Source: Rana temporaria | Taxonomy: Eukaryota; Chordata; Amphibia; Anura; Ranidae | Direction of reading: 5' to 3' | DNA length: 64,000 bases | Assembly (NCBI RefSeq): GCF_905171775.1 | Contig: NC_053494.1 | Coordinates: forward strand, 162,596,101 to 162,660,100 | Part shown: piece after piece, positions 44,880 through 54,960 of the stretch | Position numbering within the stretch: position 1 is the first letter of the stretch | Layout of the letters: each line of letters opens with the position of its first letter | Made by a program: the position numbers and the translations under genes | Notes under the pieces: model-generated | Seen by the model: the letters and a program-made list of their open reading frames with translations, nothing else | Told to the model about the DNA's origin: nothing | Databases searched by the model: none

Positions 44880-45180
44880 CTGACACCATCCACTGCCCTA
44901 CTGACACCATCCAAATGTCCACTCCCCCATCCTGAAGCATTGTGAAAATATAATAAAAAAATGTAATTATAAAAAGATTAAAAATAAAATGATGAAAATA
45001 AAAAGATTCTGACACTGTGCATTGCACTATTGACACCATCCACTGCCCTACTGACACAATCCACTGGCCCCCAAAAAGCATTTTGAAAAAAAATTATAAA
45101 AATGATAAAAAAATGAAATTGTAAACATTTTTTTTTTTAAAAATAAAGAACTACTGACACCATACTGCACATACTACCCA
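44880..45180. repeat. irregular tandem repeat of CTGACACCATCCACTGCC
   Basis: CTGACACCATCCACTGCCC or variants occur at about 44880, 44901, 45030 and 45051, with A-rich AATGATAAAAA spacers. Degenerate. Confidence 0.7.
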
Positions 45181-45188
45181 CTGCCTTA

Positions 45189-45440
45189 AGCCTCGTACAC
45201 ACGACCGAGGAACTCGACGGGCGAAACACATCGTTTTCCTCGTCGAGTTCCTTGTTAGGCTGTCGAGGAACTCGACAAGCCAATTTTCTCCATTCCCGTC
45301 AAGGAAATAGAGAACATGCTCTCTTTTTGGCTCGTCGAGTCTCTCGACAGTTTCCTCGACAAAAATGTACACACGACCGGTTTCCTCTGCAAAAAATATC
45401 TCCCAGCAAGTTTCTTGCTGGTTTTTGCCGAGAAACTCGG
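45189..45440. mobile_element. GTACACACGA-type MITE, CGTCGAGTTCCT subfamily, truncated
   Basis: Starts AGCCTCGTACACACGACCGA and has inverted TCGTCGAGTTCCT / AGGAACTCGACAAG words as in 46586-47191. The right side is lost at about 45440. Confidence 0.75.
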
Positions 45441-45610
45441 CCGCACTCCTCACATGCATATACTTCCCACCTCCATACACTTTGCACTCCTCTTCTTCAC
45501 ATACTACCGCCATACAGTGCACTCCATACTCCTCTTCTGCACATACTACCCACTGCCATACACTCCCCTCCCAGAATATACTACCCACCTCCATACAATT
45601 CACACTCCTC
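45441..45610. repeat. degenerate tandem repeat of ACATACTACCCACTGCC
   Basis: CACATACTACCCACTGCCAT, TACTACCCACCTCCATACA and related words recur at irregular spacing. Confidence 0.7.
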
Positions 45611-45858
45611 ACCTGCACATGTGCAGTCATGTTGGAACAGGAAGGGGCCATGCCCAAATTGTTCCCACAAAGTTTCGAGCATGAAATTGTCCTAAATGAT
45701 GCCTTAAGACTTTGCTTTACTGGAACTAAGGGTGCCAAGCCCAACCCTTGCAAAGGGTGGGCCAACTTAATATTGAACCCTACGGTCTAAGACTGGGATG
45801 CCATTAAAGTTCATGTGCGTGTAAAGGCAGGTGTCCCAATACTTTTGGTAATATAGTG
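45611..45858 (-). mobile_element. deletion derivative of a Tc1-like transposon
   Basis: The right end GTCCCAATACTTTTGGTAAT...ATATAGTG is a known Tc1-like terminus and is followed by TA at 45859. Internally, sequence from the transposase gene (45613-45745) jumps to subterminal DNA (GGGTGGGCCAACTTAATATT at 45757), so most of the element is missing. Confidence 0.8.
45613..45745 (-). pseudogene. Tc1-like transposase fragment
   Basis: Minus-strand translation gives NFMLETLWEQFGHGPFLFQH then DC, a stretch next to and including the second catalytic Asp region of a Tc1-like transposase. Both flanking parts of the gene are deleted. Far too short to be functional. Confidence 0.7.
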
Positions 45859-46585
45859 TATATATTGCAGGGTACACTATCACTGTCTGTGAAAATTGCA
45901 CTGTTCCACAACATCACATGTAACTTTAAGGCATCCCTAAACCTGTAATTTATAGGATTTGTGTGTATTTTAGGTTGCCACATGAAAATAACCCTCTCCC
46001 CACTGTACTATATTTAAATTAAATCTGGCAGAGATACATGACCCCTGTGGCATTGATCAGCATCCCATGCTCTTTTTTGACAATACTTTCATATTTTCCC
46101 TACAAATGGCCAGACTGTACTAACAAGATTCTTCTGCTATATATTTTAATGGAATTCAGTGTTAATTTAGCATTTGCTGAATTTTAAACAGGATTCACCA
46201 ACCCCTTGGTGAATCAAACAAAAGCAGATTTGCTCATTCCTAGCCCCTATTAAAATAATATAAGAAATCATAAGTCATTGATACAGAGTTTGAAGGGGTG
46301 TTACATGTACTACTACAATATCTGCAATCGTTATCCAGCAGCTGACCATACCAGCTGAATGACAATTTGACATACTGTATATATTTTTTTTTGCTCCACG
46401 TCCATATGTGTGTGTGTGTTATCACAGTATGTGTGGGTATCACAGTATTTTATGATGCACAAAGCCACTTGATTGGAGCTCAAGGACTGCTTTTTATCAA
46501 TAAAAGGTAGAGGTTTTTTTTTTTTTTTTAATGATACTGTTGCAAAATGTGACATGAATTCATTCATGCAGACTTCTGACTTTTA
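45859..46585. other. no gene seen
   Basis: A/T-rich; a short GT tract near 46408. No recognised gene. Confidence 0.5.
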
Positions 46586-47191
46586 GGCCTCGTACACACG
46601 ACCGTTTTCCTCGCCAGAATCCATCAAGAAACTTGGTGGCAGAGCTTTTTTGCCGAGGAAAATGGTTGTGTGTATGTTTTTCATTGAGGAAACTGTCGAG
46701 GAAATCGACGAGTAAAAAAGAGAACATGTTCTCTTTTCCTCAACGGGAGTCTCAATTTCCTAGTCGTGTTCCTCGTCTGGCTGGTTTTAGACGAGAAATA
46801 CGTTCGTGTGTATGCTTAGAAACCCGCGCATGCTCAGAATAAAGTATGAGACGGGAGTGCACCTTCGGTAAAAGTAGCGTTTGTAATGGAGATAGCACAT
46901 TTGTCACGCTGTAACAGTCTGAAAAGTGCAAATTGTCTCTTACCAAACTTTTACTTAACACGCAGTAACATGAGATTAGCAAAAACAGCCCCAAGAGTTG
47001 TGCCAGTGGAATGGAACTTTCCCTGCCGTTGTATGTGTTGTACGTCACCGCGTTAGAGAACGAGGAGATTTGGTCTTGACAGTGTGTATGCAAAGAAAGC
47101 TTGTCAAGTTTCTCTACAAGCCTGACAAGGAACTCGTCGAGGAAAACGATGTTTCATTTATGAAGAGTTCCTCGTTCGTGTGTATGAGGCC
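46586..47191. mobile_element. GTACACACGA-type MITE (606 bp), CGAGGAAA subfamily
   Basis: GGCCTCGTACACACGACCGT and TTCGTGTGTATGAGGCC are inverted ends; flanks TTA and TGA. Repeated GTCGAGGAAA / TTTCCTCG words give extensive self-complementarity. No coding capacity. Confidence 0.85.
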
Positions 47192-47526
47192 TGAGAGTTA
47201 CTGAAAGGTTTACTGTGAGCTATCAATGAGATGATTGTAGCACAATCAGTGTTGAGAAGGATAAAGAGCCTTAGGCCACGTACACACGACCAGTCCTTTC
47301 GATGAGAACGGTCCGAAGGACCGTTGTCATCGGTTAACTGATAAAGCTGACTGATGGTCTGATGTGCCTACACACCATCAGTTAAAAAAACGATCGAGTC
47401 CAACGCGGTGACGTAAAACACAACGACGTGCAGAGAAAAGTGAAGTTCAATGCTTCCAAGCGTGCGTCGACTTGATTCTGAGCATGTGCGGGTTTTTAAC
47501 CAATGGTTTTGCATACTAACTGTGAG

Positions 47527-47705
47527 GGAAATGGCAGTGGAAGTACTGGCAATCTTTCCAGTAGAAGAAATGGCCGAAGGCTGTGTCAGGGAAATGGCCG
47601 TGGAAGTACTGGCAATCTTGCCAGTAGAAGAAATGGCCGAAGGCTGTGTCAGGGAAATGGCCGTGGAAGTACTGGCAATCTTGCCAGTAGAAGAAATGGC
47701 CACCA
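47527..47705. repeat. 63-bp tandem repeats (three units) in LTR U3
   Basis: GTGGAAGTACTGGCAATCTT recurs at 47537, 47600 and 47663, exactly 63 bases apart. Upstream repeats of this kind are typical of LTR enhancers; the multiple of three keeps an open frame that is probably meaningless. Confidence 0.93.
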
Positions 47706-47740
47706 GAGGCACATAATGTGACAGGTGGATCCCCCTGCTG

Positions 47741-47751
47741 ACCTATAAAAG
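47741..47751 (+). promoter_or_regulatory. TATA-type box of the LTR
   Basis: CCTATAAAAGG sits about 35 bases downstream of the 63-bp repeats, where the LTR core promoter is expected. Confidence 0.6.
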
Positions 47752-48510
47752 GCTGCCACTGTCTGGCCCAAATTGCTGGATTGTCGTCAGCTTCCTGTGT
47801 TCCTGTGTCTGCTTACCTTGTGACTCCTGGCTTGACCTCTGCGTTTGGCTTGACATGTGATCCCGATTATCTCCTTGCTCTGACCTTGGCTTGGCTGACT
47901 ATTCTTCGATCCACTGCCCACTGTTTATGACCTGGCTTGCTCCTGTTTGCTCTTGGACTGTCTCCCGGTATATGACCTCTGGCCTGGCTGCGAACCCTTC
48001 TTCTTGCACGGCTACTGACATCACTACCCAGCGCACCCCAGCTACATTCTGCTTACCAGCCTGTTGCAGCACTACTGGCAACCCATGCACTTTTGGGCAC
48101 CGTATCCCCTGTATCACTACCAGGGGAGCGTTGCACTTAGCCGCAAGGGGCGCCCTCTCTGCCACTTGGCCTCACATCAGAGACTTGACACTAACCATCG
48201 GTTTTGACCTATCGGTTAGGCGTCCATCGGTTCAATTTTAAAGCATGCTCTAAAATTTTTGACCGAAGGATAACTGAACGATGGGGCCCACACACGATGG
48301 GTTTGGACCGATGAAAAGGTCCTTCAGTCCATTTTCATCGGTTTGGACCAACCGTGTGTACGCGGCCTAACTCTAGTTATACTAGTTTATTTGGACCAAG
48401 CTGGCCCAAATTAACTCTTTTCTTTACTAATCGATTCAACGGCTGTCAACGCTGTATAAGTTCTATCAGTGCTTTTTTCTCAGAGAATAGGTGCAGGAAC
48501 ACCCCCCTTC

Positions 48511-48874
48511 TAAGGCTGCTTTCGCACTGAGCCGCTTTACAGACGCTATTGCGCTAAAAATAGCGCCTGCAATACGCCCTGATAGAGCCGCTCCTTTCTG
48601 TGAAAGCCTAGAGCGTTGGGCTGGCAGGACGGTAAAAAAAGACCTGCCAGCCACATCTTTGAGGCGCGGTAGGAGCGGTAAAAATACCGCTCCTATAGCG
48701 CCCCTGCCTATTGAAATCAATGGAGCAGCGTGGCTGTACCGCCTGCAAACCGCCGCTGCAGCAGCGTCTTGCGGGCAGGTTTAACCCTTTTTCGGCAAAG
48801 ACGGTAAAGTGCCGCTAAAAATAGCGCCGCTTTACCGCCAGCACGCCAAGTGCCTTAGTGTGAAAGTACCCTAA
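48511..48874. mobile_element. MITE with TTAGGGTACTTTCACACT-type ends
   Basis: TAAGGCTGCTTTCGCACTGA at the left and AGTGTGAAAGTACCCTAA at the right are diverged inverted ends. The interior is rich in paired GCGCTA/TAGCGC, CCGCTCC/GGAGCGG words. No coding capacity. Confidence 0.75.
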
Positions 48875-49134
48875 GTCACTTTGGGGTCAATTTACTAAGC
48901 TTTACAACGTAAAGAGTATCCTGTTACTCATTTGCATAAATTATCGAATGCGATAAATAAAGTCCAATTCAATTAACAAAAACAACGATTTTGTGGTAAA
49001 CAACAAAAAAAATTATTGTCAGTACATTTTGCAAAAAAATGTGCAGTAATCTGTTAAGTCCAACTCACAAACGAAACAGGAACTAAACAAAGGTGCAAAA
49101 TGTAACACCCCCTTTTGGTGACAGCAATCAGTGC

Positions 49135-49340
49135 AGTACAAGAAAGAGGGGCCTATTCAAACACTCAGAAAGGGGCAATACCTACACGAACAGAACACCC
49201 ACAGGAAGGGGTACTATTCCACACACAGATAGGGGTGCAATACTATCCTCAGAGAGGTGTCTAATTCCACCCACAGAAAGGGGTGCAATACTATCCTCAG
49301 AGAAGGGTCTACTTCCACCCACAGAAAGTTCACACTATTC
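49135..49340. repeat. imperfect tandem repeat, about 50-bp unit
   Basis: GGGGTGCAATACTATCCTCA occurs at 49224 and 49280, each followed by GAGAGG/GAGAAGG...TTCCACCCACAGAAA. Confidence 0.85.
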
Positions 49341-50149
49341 CACCAGTAGTGGGCACAGAAAAATGTGGCATTATACATCGCGAGTAGACAAGTAGTATTT
49401 TTTTTTTTCATTTAATCAAAAAGGCATAACGTGCAGTGCAAATTAAATGCTAACATCAGCTGAAATTTAACATCGAGACCTTTTTAAAACAAATAATATA
49501 TATATATTTTTTTTTTTAAGTAAATGTTGTTTATAAAAGTGCAACAATGGAGTATGTCAACCATGACAATTACTCTAGCTAAAGGTAACCTCTTGAAGTA
49601 GCCACTGTAATACGTTTGGTTATATACACCATAAAAACAAGTTAAACATGGATAGGAACATGAAACATTTATAAAAATGTTTAAATTTTTTTTTAAAAAA
49701 AGAGTCAAGTTTTCTTTAGTGTCCGCAATATAATAGAACAATCTAGTAAAGAGCGCTTTCAACAGCTCTAGTAGGCCATACTGTACATTTACAGTTACAC
49801 ATGGAAAAGACAACAGCTTGGATTATCAAGCCACAGGAGACATTTGTGAAGGTAGTTCAAATTTCAATGCCTCCTGATACAGATTACTGTAAGAAATGTT
49901 AGATAAAAAAATTGTTTTTGGGAAAAAAAAAATTTAAAACTTATAAATGTTATAATAAAATTACCTTGATCAACCCCTAACCATCGATGCGTGCGATAAA
50001 TTAATGCATGAGAAAAACTCGGTAATAGTAAAAATATTGCATTCGTTATTTAATGCAGCGTACAAATTTTAAATAAAAGATAAAATAAAAAGGAAAAAAT
50101 ATTGCCGCGTTCATTAGAGCGAGAGCAATAATTCTAGCCCTAGACCTCC
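49341..50149. other. no gene seen
   Basis: A/T-rich with several T or A runs; nothing recognised. Confidence 0.5.
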
Positions 50150-50426
50150 TCTGTGACTCAAAACATGCAACCTGTAGAATTTTTTAAACGTCGCCTATGG
50201 AGATTTTTAAGAGTAAAAGTTTGTCACCATTCCACGAGCAGGCGCAACTTTGAAACGTGACATGTTGGGTATCAATTTACTCGGCGTAACATCATCTTTC
50301 AATATAAAAAAAAATGGGCTAACTTTACTGTTAAAAAAAGTGAAAGGGGTGTTTGCAAGACCGCTGCGCAAATACGGTGTGACAAAAAGTATTGCAACGA
50401 CCGCCATTTTATTCTCTAGGGTATTA

Positions 50427-50429
<3 letters not shown>

Positions 50430-50519
<90 letters not shown>
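50430..50519. repeat. (TA)n microsatellite, left of the Tc1-like element
   Basis: About 90 bases of TA ending directly at the element's terminal repeat. Confidence 0.97.
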
Positions 50520-50522
<3 letters not shown>

Positions 50523-52056
50523 GGAGTGCAGAATTATTAGGCAAATTAGTATTTTGACCACATCATCCTCTTTATGCATGTTGTCTTACTCCAAGCTGTA
50601 TAGGCTCGAAAGCCTACTACCAATTAAGCATATTAGGTGATGTGCAGCTCTGTAATGAGAAGGTGTGTGGTCTAATGACATAAACACCCTATATCAGGTG
50701 TGCATAATTATTAGTCAACTTCCTTTCCTTTGGCAAAATGGGTCAAAAGAAGGACTTGACAGGCTCAGAAAAGTCAAAAATAGTGAGATATCTTGCAGAG
50801 GGATGCAGCACTCTTAAAATTGCAAAGCTTCTGAAGCGTGATCATCGAACAATTCAAAATAGTCAACAGGGTCGCAAGAAGCGTGTGGAAAAACCAAGGC
50901 GTAAAATAACTGCCCATGAACTGAGAAAAGTCAAGCGTGCAGCTGCCAAGATGCCACTTGCCACCAGTTTGGCCATATTTCAGAGCTGCAACATCACTGG
51001 AGTGCCCAAAAGCACAAGGTGTGCAATACTCAGAGACATGGCCAAGGTAAGAAAAGCTGAAAGACGACCACCACTGAACAAGACACACAAGCTGAAACGT
51101 CAAGACTGGGCCAAGAAATATCTCAAGACTGATTTTTCTAAGGTTTTATGGACTGATGAAATGAGAGTGAGTCTTGATGGGCCAGATGGATGGGCCCATG
51201 GCTGGATTGGTAAAGGGCAGAACTCCAGTCCGACTCAGACACCAGCAAGGTGGAGTACTGGTTTGGGCTGGTATCATCAAAGATGAGCTTGTGGGGCCTT
51301 TTCGGGTTGAGGATGGAGTCAAGCTCAACTCCCAGTCCTACTGCCAGTTTCTGGAAGACACCTTCTTCAAGCAGTGGTACAGGAAGAAGTCTGCATCCTT
51401 CAAGAAAAACATGATTTTCATGCAGGACAATGCTCCATCACACGCGTCCAAGTACTCCACAGCGTGGCTGGCAAGAAAGGGTATAAAAGAAGAAAAACGA
51501 ATGACATGGCTTCCTTGTTCACCTGATCTGAACCCCATTGAGAACCTGTGGTCCATCATCAAATGTGAGATTTACAAGGAGGGAAAACAGTACACCTCTC
51601 TGAACAGTGGGAGGCTGTGGTTGCTGCTGCACGCAATGTTGATGGTGAACAGATCAAAACACTGACAGAATCCATGGATGGCAGGCTTTTGAGTGTCCTT
51701 GCAAAGAAAGGTGGCTATATTGGTCACTGATTTGTTTTTGTTTTGTTTTTGAATGTCATAAATGTATATTTGTGAATGTTGAGATGTTATATTGGTTTCA
51801 CTGGTAAAAATAAATAATTGAAATGGGTATATATTTTTTTTTTGTTAAGTTGCCTAATAATTACGCACAGTAATAGTCACCTGCACACACATATATCCCC
51901 CTAAAATAGCTAAAACTAAAAACAAACTAAAAACTACTTCCAAAAATATTCAGCTTTGATATTAATGAGTTTTTTGGGTTCATTGAGAACATGGTTGTTG
52001 TTCAATAATAAAATTAATCCTCAAAAATACAACTTGCCTAATAATTGTGCACTCCC

Positions 52057-52058
<2 letters not shown>
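50520..52058 (+). mobile_element. Tc1-like DNA transposon (DD37E spacing), 1539 bp
   Basis: Ends CAGGGAGTGCAGAATTATTA and TAATAATTGTGCACTCCCTG are inverted, with TA on both sides supplied by a (TA)n tract. Internal repeats of the motif (GCATAATTATTAG near 50702, GCCTAATAATTACGCAC near 51851) give an IR/DR structure. Most complete transposon in the window. Confidence 0.95.
50738..51730 (+). pseudogene. Tc1-like transposase, DD37E type, two frameshifts
   Basis: Starts at ATG 50738 with MGQKKDLTGSEKSKIVRYL, an HTH followed by KLLKRDHRTIQ; three or so residues seem missing after that. The second HTH region reads RKVKRAAAKMPLATS and GVPKSTRCAILRD. VLWTDEMRVSLDGPDGW (about 51145) has the first Asp. 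A frameshift near 51215 moves the frame to RLRHQQGGVLVWAGI. FMQDNAPSHAS (about 51416) and CSPDLNPIENLWS (about 51520) hold the other Asp and Glu, 37 residues apart. A second shift near 51605 restores the original frame, and the natural stop is TGA at 51728-51730. All three catalytic residues remain. Probably a recently inactivated copy; the relative at 32090-33045 is more decayed. Confidence 0.92.

Positions 52059-52137
<79 letters not shown>
52059..52137. repeat. (TA)n microsatellite, right of the Tc1-like element
   Basis: Continuation of the TA tract interrupted by the element. Confidence 0.97.
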
Positions 52138-52138
<1 letters not shown>

Positions 52139-52234
52139 GTTTGGGGGTTCTAAGTAATTTTCTAGCAAAAAAAAAGAAAAAATGTTTTTTACTTGTAATT
52201 TGTAAACACCAAATCTCAGGAAGATGTAAAAAAA

Positions 52235-52790
52235 AAAAAACGTCCGCCCTGCTGAGGAAGTGTTATTCACGCAACGCGTCCAGGGGTCAGGAGCTACTAC
52301 ACGTCGCTCGGCGCTGTGTCCCAGGAACTCTTCTACTGCCAAAAACTGTTTACATGCCTGTTTAAATCGGCGAATTTGTGAGTAGCCTGTACATCTTTTA
52401 CATTAAAAGTTTTGTGATCAAGCGGAGGCTCTTAGATTTTGTCTTTCTCTCTTTATGTTCCTGACCATTTGTTGTGGCTGCCTTAATGAGGATTTGATTA
52501 CATCACCAGCTCCTTGTGTCATATATGCTTACATGACCATCTGGTAAAACAGTGGTCTTACAATAAGGTGAGAGTACCCACTCACACTGGTGGAGGAACA
52601 CAGTTTCAGTTTTGGGTGTCTCTTTTTCCTTCTCTCACGTGGTGAAGATTTCCAAAGATTGGATCGTTGGATCTTTGTCTTTTTTACCTTATGTGGACTT
52701 ATGCATTTATTTTTTATTTGTGTTCACTTTAAATTTATACATTTATACATTTATGATTGGTTTGCGCTGCACTGTTTTCTGTTTTTGTAA
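52235..52790 (+). mobile_element. Penelope-like terminal repeat
   Basis: Opens with a hammerhead-like core (52247-52290), then GTTTACATGCCTGTTTAAAT, TTTTACATTAAAAGTTTTGT and GGTGAGAGTACCCACTCACA near 52568, and closes with TTTGCGCTGCACTGTTTTCT before an A tract at 52788. This order parallels 44390-44850 and 54560-54960. No coding region. Confidence 0.5.
52247..52290 (+). ncRNA. hammerhead-ribozyme-like motif (degenerate)
   Basis: CCCTG at 52247-52251 pairs with CAGGG after the putative cleavage triplet, giving a five-base-pair helix I. CTGAGGA matches the CUGANGA core. GTG-TTATT-CAC can form helix II with one extra A before it. Then GCAAC stands where GAAAC is expected, followed by GCGTC, whose GTC is the usual cleavage triplet. 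One core change and the extra A suggest it is inactive or weakened. Hammerheads are known from Penelope-like elements. Confidence 0.45.
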
Positions 52791-52837
52791 AAAAAAAAAA
52801 ACAGGCAATATAATGCATTGCATACTAGCACATTATG

Positions 52838-53162
52838 AAATACTCACCTTAGAACGAACAAAGCCCTCCAGCGCTGTAATGTCACCGCTGAGAGGGCTGA
52901 CATGTTCCCCCTGGTCTTTTTTACAGGGTTGGCGCACTCCAGCTATGTGATTGGCCCGAGCCTCGATGATGTCACTCCCACGCACATGTGTGGTCTGTTG
53001 GTCTAGCAAGGTATGCCGGGCCTTCAGAGCGCATGCACCGGTGACGTAACTTGCTGCATTCAGGGTGAATATCTCAGGTAAAAATCACCAAGCAGGCTTT
53101 ACTACCGCTTTAAATTGTGTTTTTGGTTTGTGGTGCTCAGTTGCAGTGTAGTTCCACTTTAA
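52838..53162. mobile_element. MITE with GTTCCACTTTAA end, partial
   Basis: The right end GTGTAGTTCCACTTTAA resembles the GAACTCCTGCTTTAA end at 56376. The interior is moderately GC-rich (CCGGTGACGTAAC, GATGATGTCACTCCCACGCA). The left end is uncertain. Confidence 0.4.
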
Positions 53163-53259
53163 GCTTTGATAAATGGACAGTTTGAGGTAAAGATACATCA
53201 GAAGTGTTCTGATGATACATCAGTTTTGCATTGTGTGTGTGTGAATACCTGTACTACTG

Positions 53260-53261
<2 letters not shown>

Positions 53262-53312
<51 letters not shown>
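53262..53312. repeat. (GT)n/(TA)n compound microsatellite
   Basis: GTGTGTGTGTGT leads into about 19 TA units. Confidence 0.96.
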
Positions 53313-53315
<3 letters not shown>

Positions 53316-54063
53316 TGTATGATGCACTGTATGTGTTTACAAGAGCAAGGAATGATGCTAATGGTAATATTTATGTATAAATAAAGATAACCAATGAGTA
53401 TACATGTTATAAAAAAATAAAAATAAATTGCTAGACACACTAACGTATAATATGAGCATTATTATAAATGACATGGAACAGACTATACACACAATCCTGC
53501 TAATCACCTTTGTCTAGAACTGTATGTACTGTGTAAATGGGGTTGTGCATACAATGATCCCATTTTTTTTATCCACATAAAATAAACCAACTAGGCCATG
53601 TGGCTTTATAAAATTACATTATGAGGCTCTTTTTGTTCTCTAAAATATGCAGAAGAAATTTTGCAGCCACCAATTTGAGGTATTAAACTGTTACTCATTT
53701 GCCTTGTTTTCTATTACCTAATGTCACTTAGAGGAAACGTGAGCAGCAGCCCATATGAGCATACCAAACATACTTACATAATCTTTTAATGAACAATGCA
53801 TTTTCAATATTCTCATATAAAACTTAGCTGGAAACCCAACCAGAGCCACCACATGTGTTCACTAAACTGCTTAATTCCTGAATTGTGTTGTTTGCGTAAT
53901 TTGTGGCTATTCTGTTCTTGGTATTTTTTTTTTCAGGCCTTTTAAATACATTTGGTAAGGTTTACCAATTGTAACATTAGGACATTACCCCATGTTGTTC
54001 CTTTCCCTTTTCCTTTAAAGTTTCCCTTTCCCCTGACCAGAGGACATTCAGCATAATCTAGCC
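53313..54063. other. no gene seen
   Basis: A/T-rich; nothing recognised. Confidence 0.5.
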
Positions 54064-54465
54064 CAGGGGTATCAAACTCAATTTCTTCTTGGGCCGCATC
54101 AGCATTATGATTGCCCTCAATGGGCCAGTTGTATCTGTAAGACTATGTATGCAGAGTTCAGGAGTGTGCTACGTACAAAGTGCATAGTTGAGGAGTGTGC
54201 TACATACAAAGTGCATAGTTCAGGAGTGTGGTACATAAAGGGTGCAGATTTCAGGAGTGTGATACATACAGGGTGCCCCTTTCAAGAGTGTGCCGCATAC
54301 AGATTTCAGCATGAAGGAATGTGCTACTTACAGATTGCAGCGATCAGGAGTGGGCTGCATACAGGGTGCAGCGTTTAGGAGTGTGCTATGTACACATGGC
54401 TGCAACGGCCATGTGAAATGGCCTAAAGGGCCAGATTCGGCCCCTGAGGACAGGACGGTACGAAA
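54064..54465 (+). mobile_element. hAT-like repeat with internal 28 to 30-bp tandem repeats
   Basis: Left end CAGGGGTATCAAACTCAATT, then GGGCCGCATCAGCATTATGA, is a common vertebrate hAT-type terminus. The interior is an array of TTCAGGAGTGTGCTACATAC-like units (54145-54400). It ends GGGCCAGATTCGGCCCCTGA without the expected inverted CAAACTC end, so the right end is truncated. Confidence 0.7.
54145..54400. repeat. 28 to 30-bp degenerate tandem repeat
   Basis: CAGGAGTGTGCTAC or a close variant recurs about nine times (for example 54161, 54191, 54221). Confidence 0.88.
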
Positions 54466-54559
54466 GGCAGCTGGTCTGCTTATGGAGGAGAGGCACATCA
54501 TCTCAAACGATCCAGGCGACATTTGCTGTTTTTAAGAGCAGTGCACTGACTCACCTTGT

Positions 54560-54960
54560 TCATGTGAGTACCCCTGATTGGGGTTTGTGTTTAATAAACG
54601 GTTTATATATTAAAACTGTATCACACTATCCAGCCTTCTCTGTCATTTTACTTTATATGGAGACCACGCTATTGGGCAGCCCAGAATCTTGCAGTATACA
54701 CAGGAGGTTCACAGGCGTGTTTTGAACAGACTTGATTGTGAGGTCACACTGTCTGAGGTTTATTACCTGGGGGGGGGGGGTGATTTCATATATATGTTGG
54801 TTCACATGATCAGCACTTTTTGCACTACTGTCACTTTATTTGTTTATAGCACTATAGCACTTTTGAATTTCTATATATGCCTGTTTACACAGTGTATAGA
54901 TAGCGCAGCGTTTCTATATATATTTTATTTGCACAAGTTTTATGAGACGTGATCAACGCC
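54560..54960 (+). mobile_element. Penelope-like terminal-repeat fragment (3' part)
   Basis: Starts CATGTGAGTACCCCTGATTG, has TTTAATAAACGG, and ends GTATAGATAGCGCAGCGTTT then a T-rich tail. The AGCGCAGC-T tail parallels TTGCGCTGCACTG at 52762. No ribozyme core remains. Confidence 0.4.

Larger units (their letters stand above)
47521..48190 (+). mobile_element. solo LTR (670 bp) with U3 tandem repeats
   Basis: Begins TGTGAGGGAAATGG and ends AGACTTGACA, giving TG...CA ends. A perfect 5-bp duplication CTAAC is at 47516-47520 and 48191-48195, and removing the insert restores the host MITE. Three 63-bp repeats fill the 5' part, then a TATA-type box CCTATAAAAGG at 47741-47751, consistent with U3 before R/U5. 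The rest is C/T-rich. No internal genes. Confidence 0.92.
47274..48367. mobile_element. GTACACACGA-type MITE interrupted by a solo LTR
   Basis: GGCCACGTACACACGACCAG and ACCGTGTGTACGCGGCC are inverted ends; flanks TTA and TAA. Contains ACGGTCCGAAGGACCGT near 47309. Removing the LTR (47521-48190) and one duplication copy leaves about 420 bp, the usual size. Confidence 0.88.
50150..52234 (+). mobile_element. interior of a piggyBac-type repeat, split by a Tc1-like element
   Basis: CGTGACATGTTGGGTATCAATTTACTCGG (50258-50286) and CAAGACCGCTGCGCAAATAC run to GTATTAGAATATATAT at 50430. After the (TA)n and the Tc1-like element, ATGTTTGGGGGTTCTAAGTAA at 52137 and CAAATCTCAGGAAG continue the same frog repeat as I know it. 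Neither TTAA end is visible, so boundaries are approximate; the longer words given here are by position. Confidence 0.5.

Noticed and set aside
45151..45765. 204-codon minus-strand open frame and overlapping plus-strand frames
   Set aside because: It spans a truncated MITE, a degenerate tandem repeat and a Tc1 remnant read in the wrong frame, so it is a composite artefact.
47450..47716. Open frame with three 21-residue repeats
   Set aside because: Produced by the 63-bp LTR repeats; no start context or protein-like conservation.
47891..48241. 116-codon open frame
   Set aside because: Runs across the LTR right end into the host MITE; boundary-crossing frame, not a gene.
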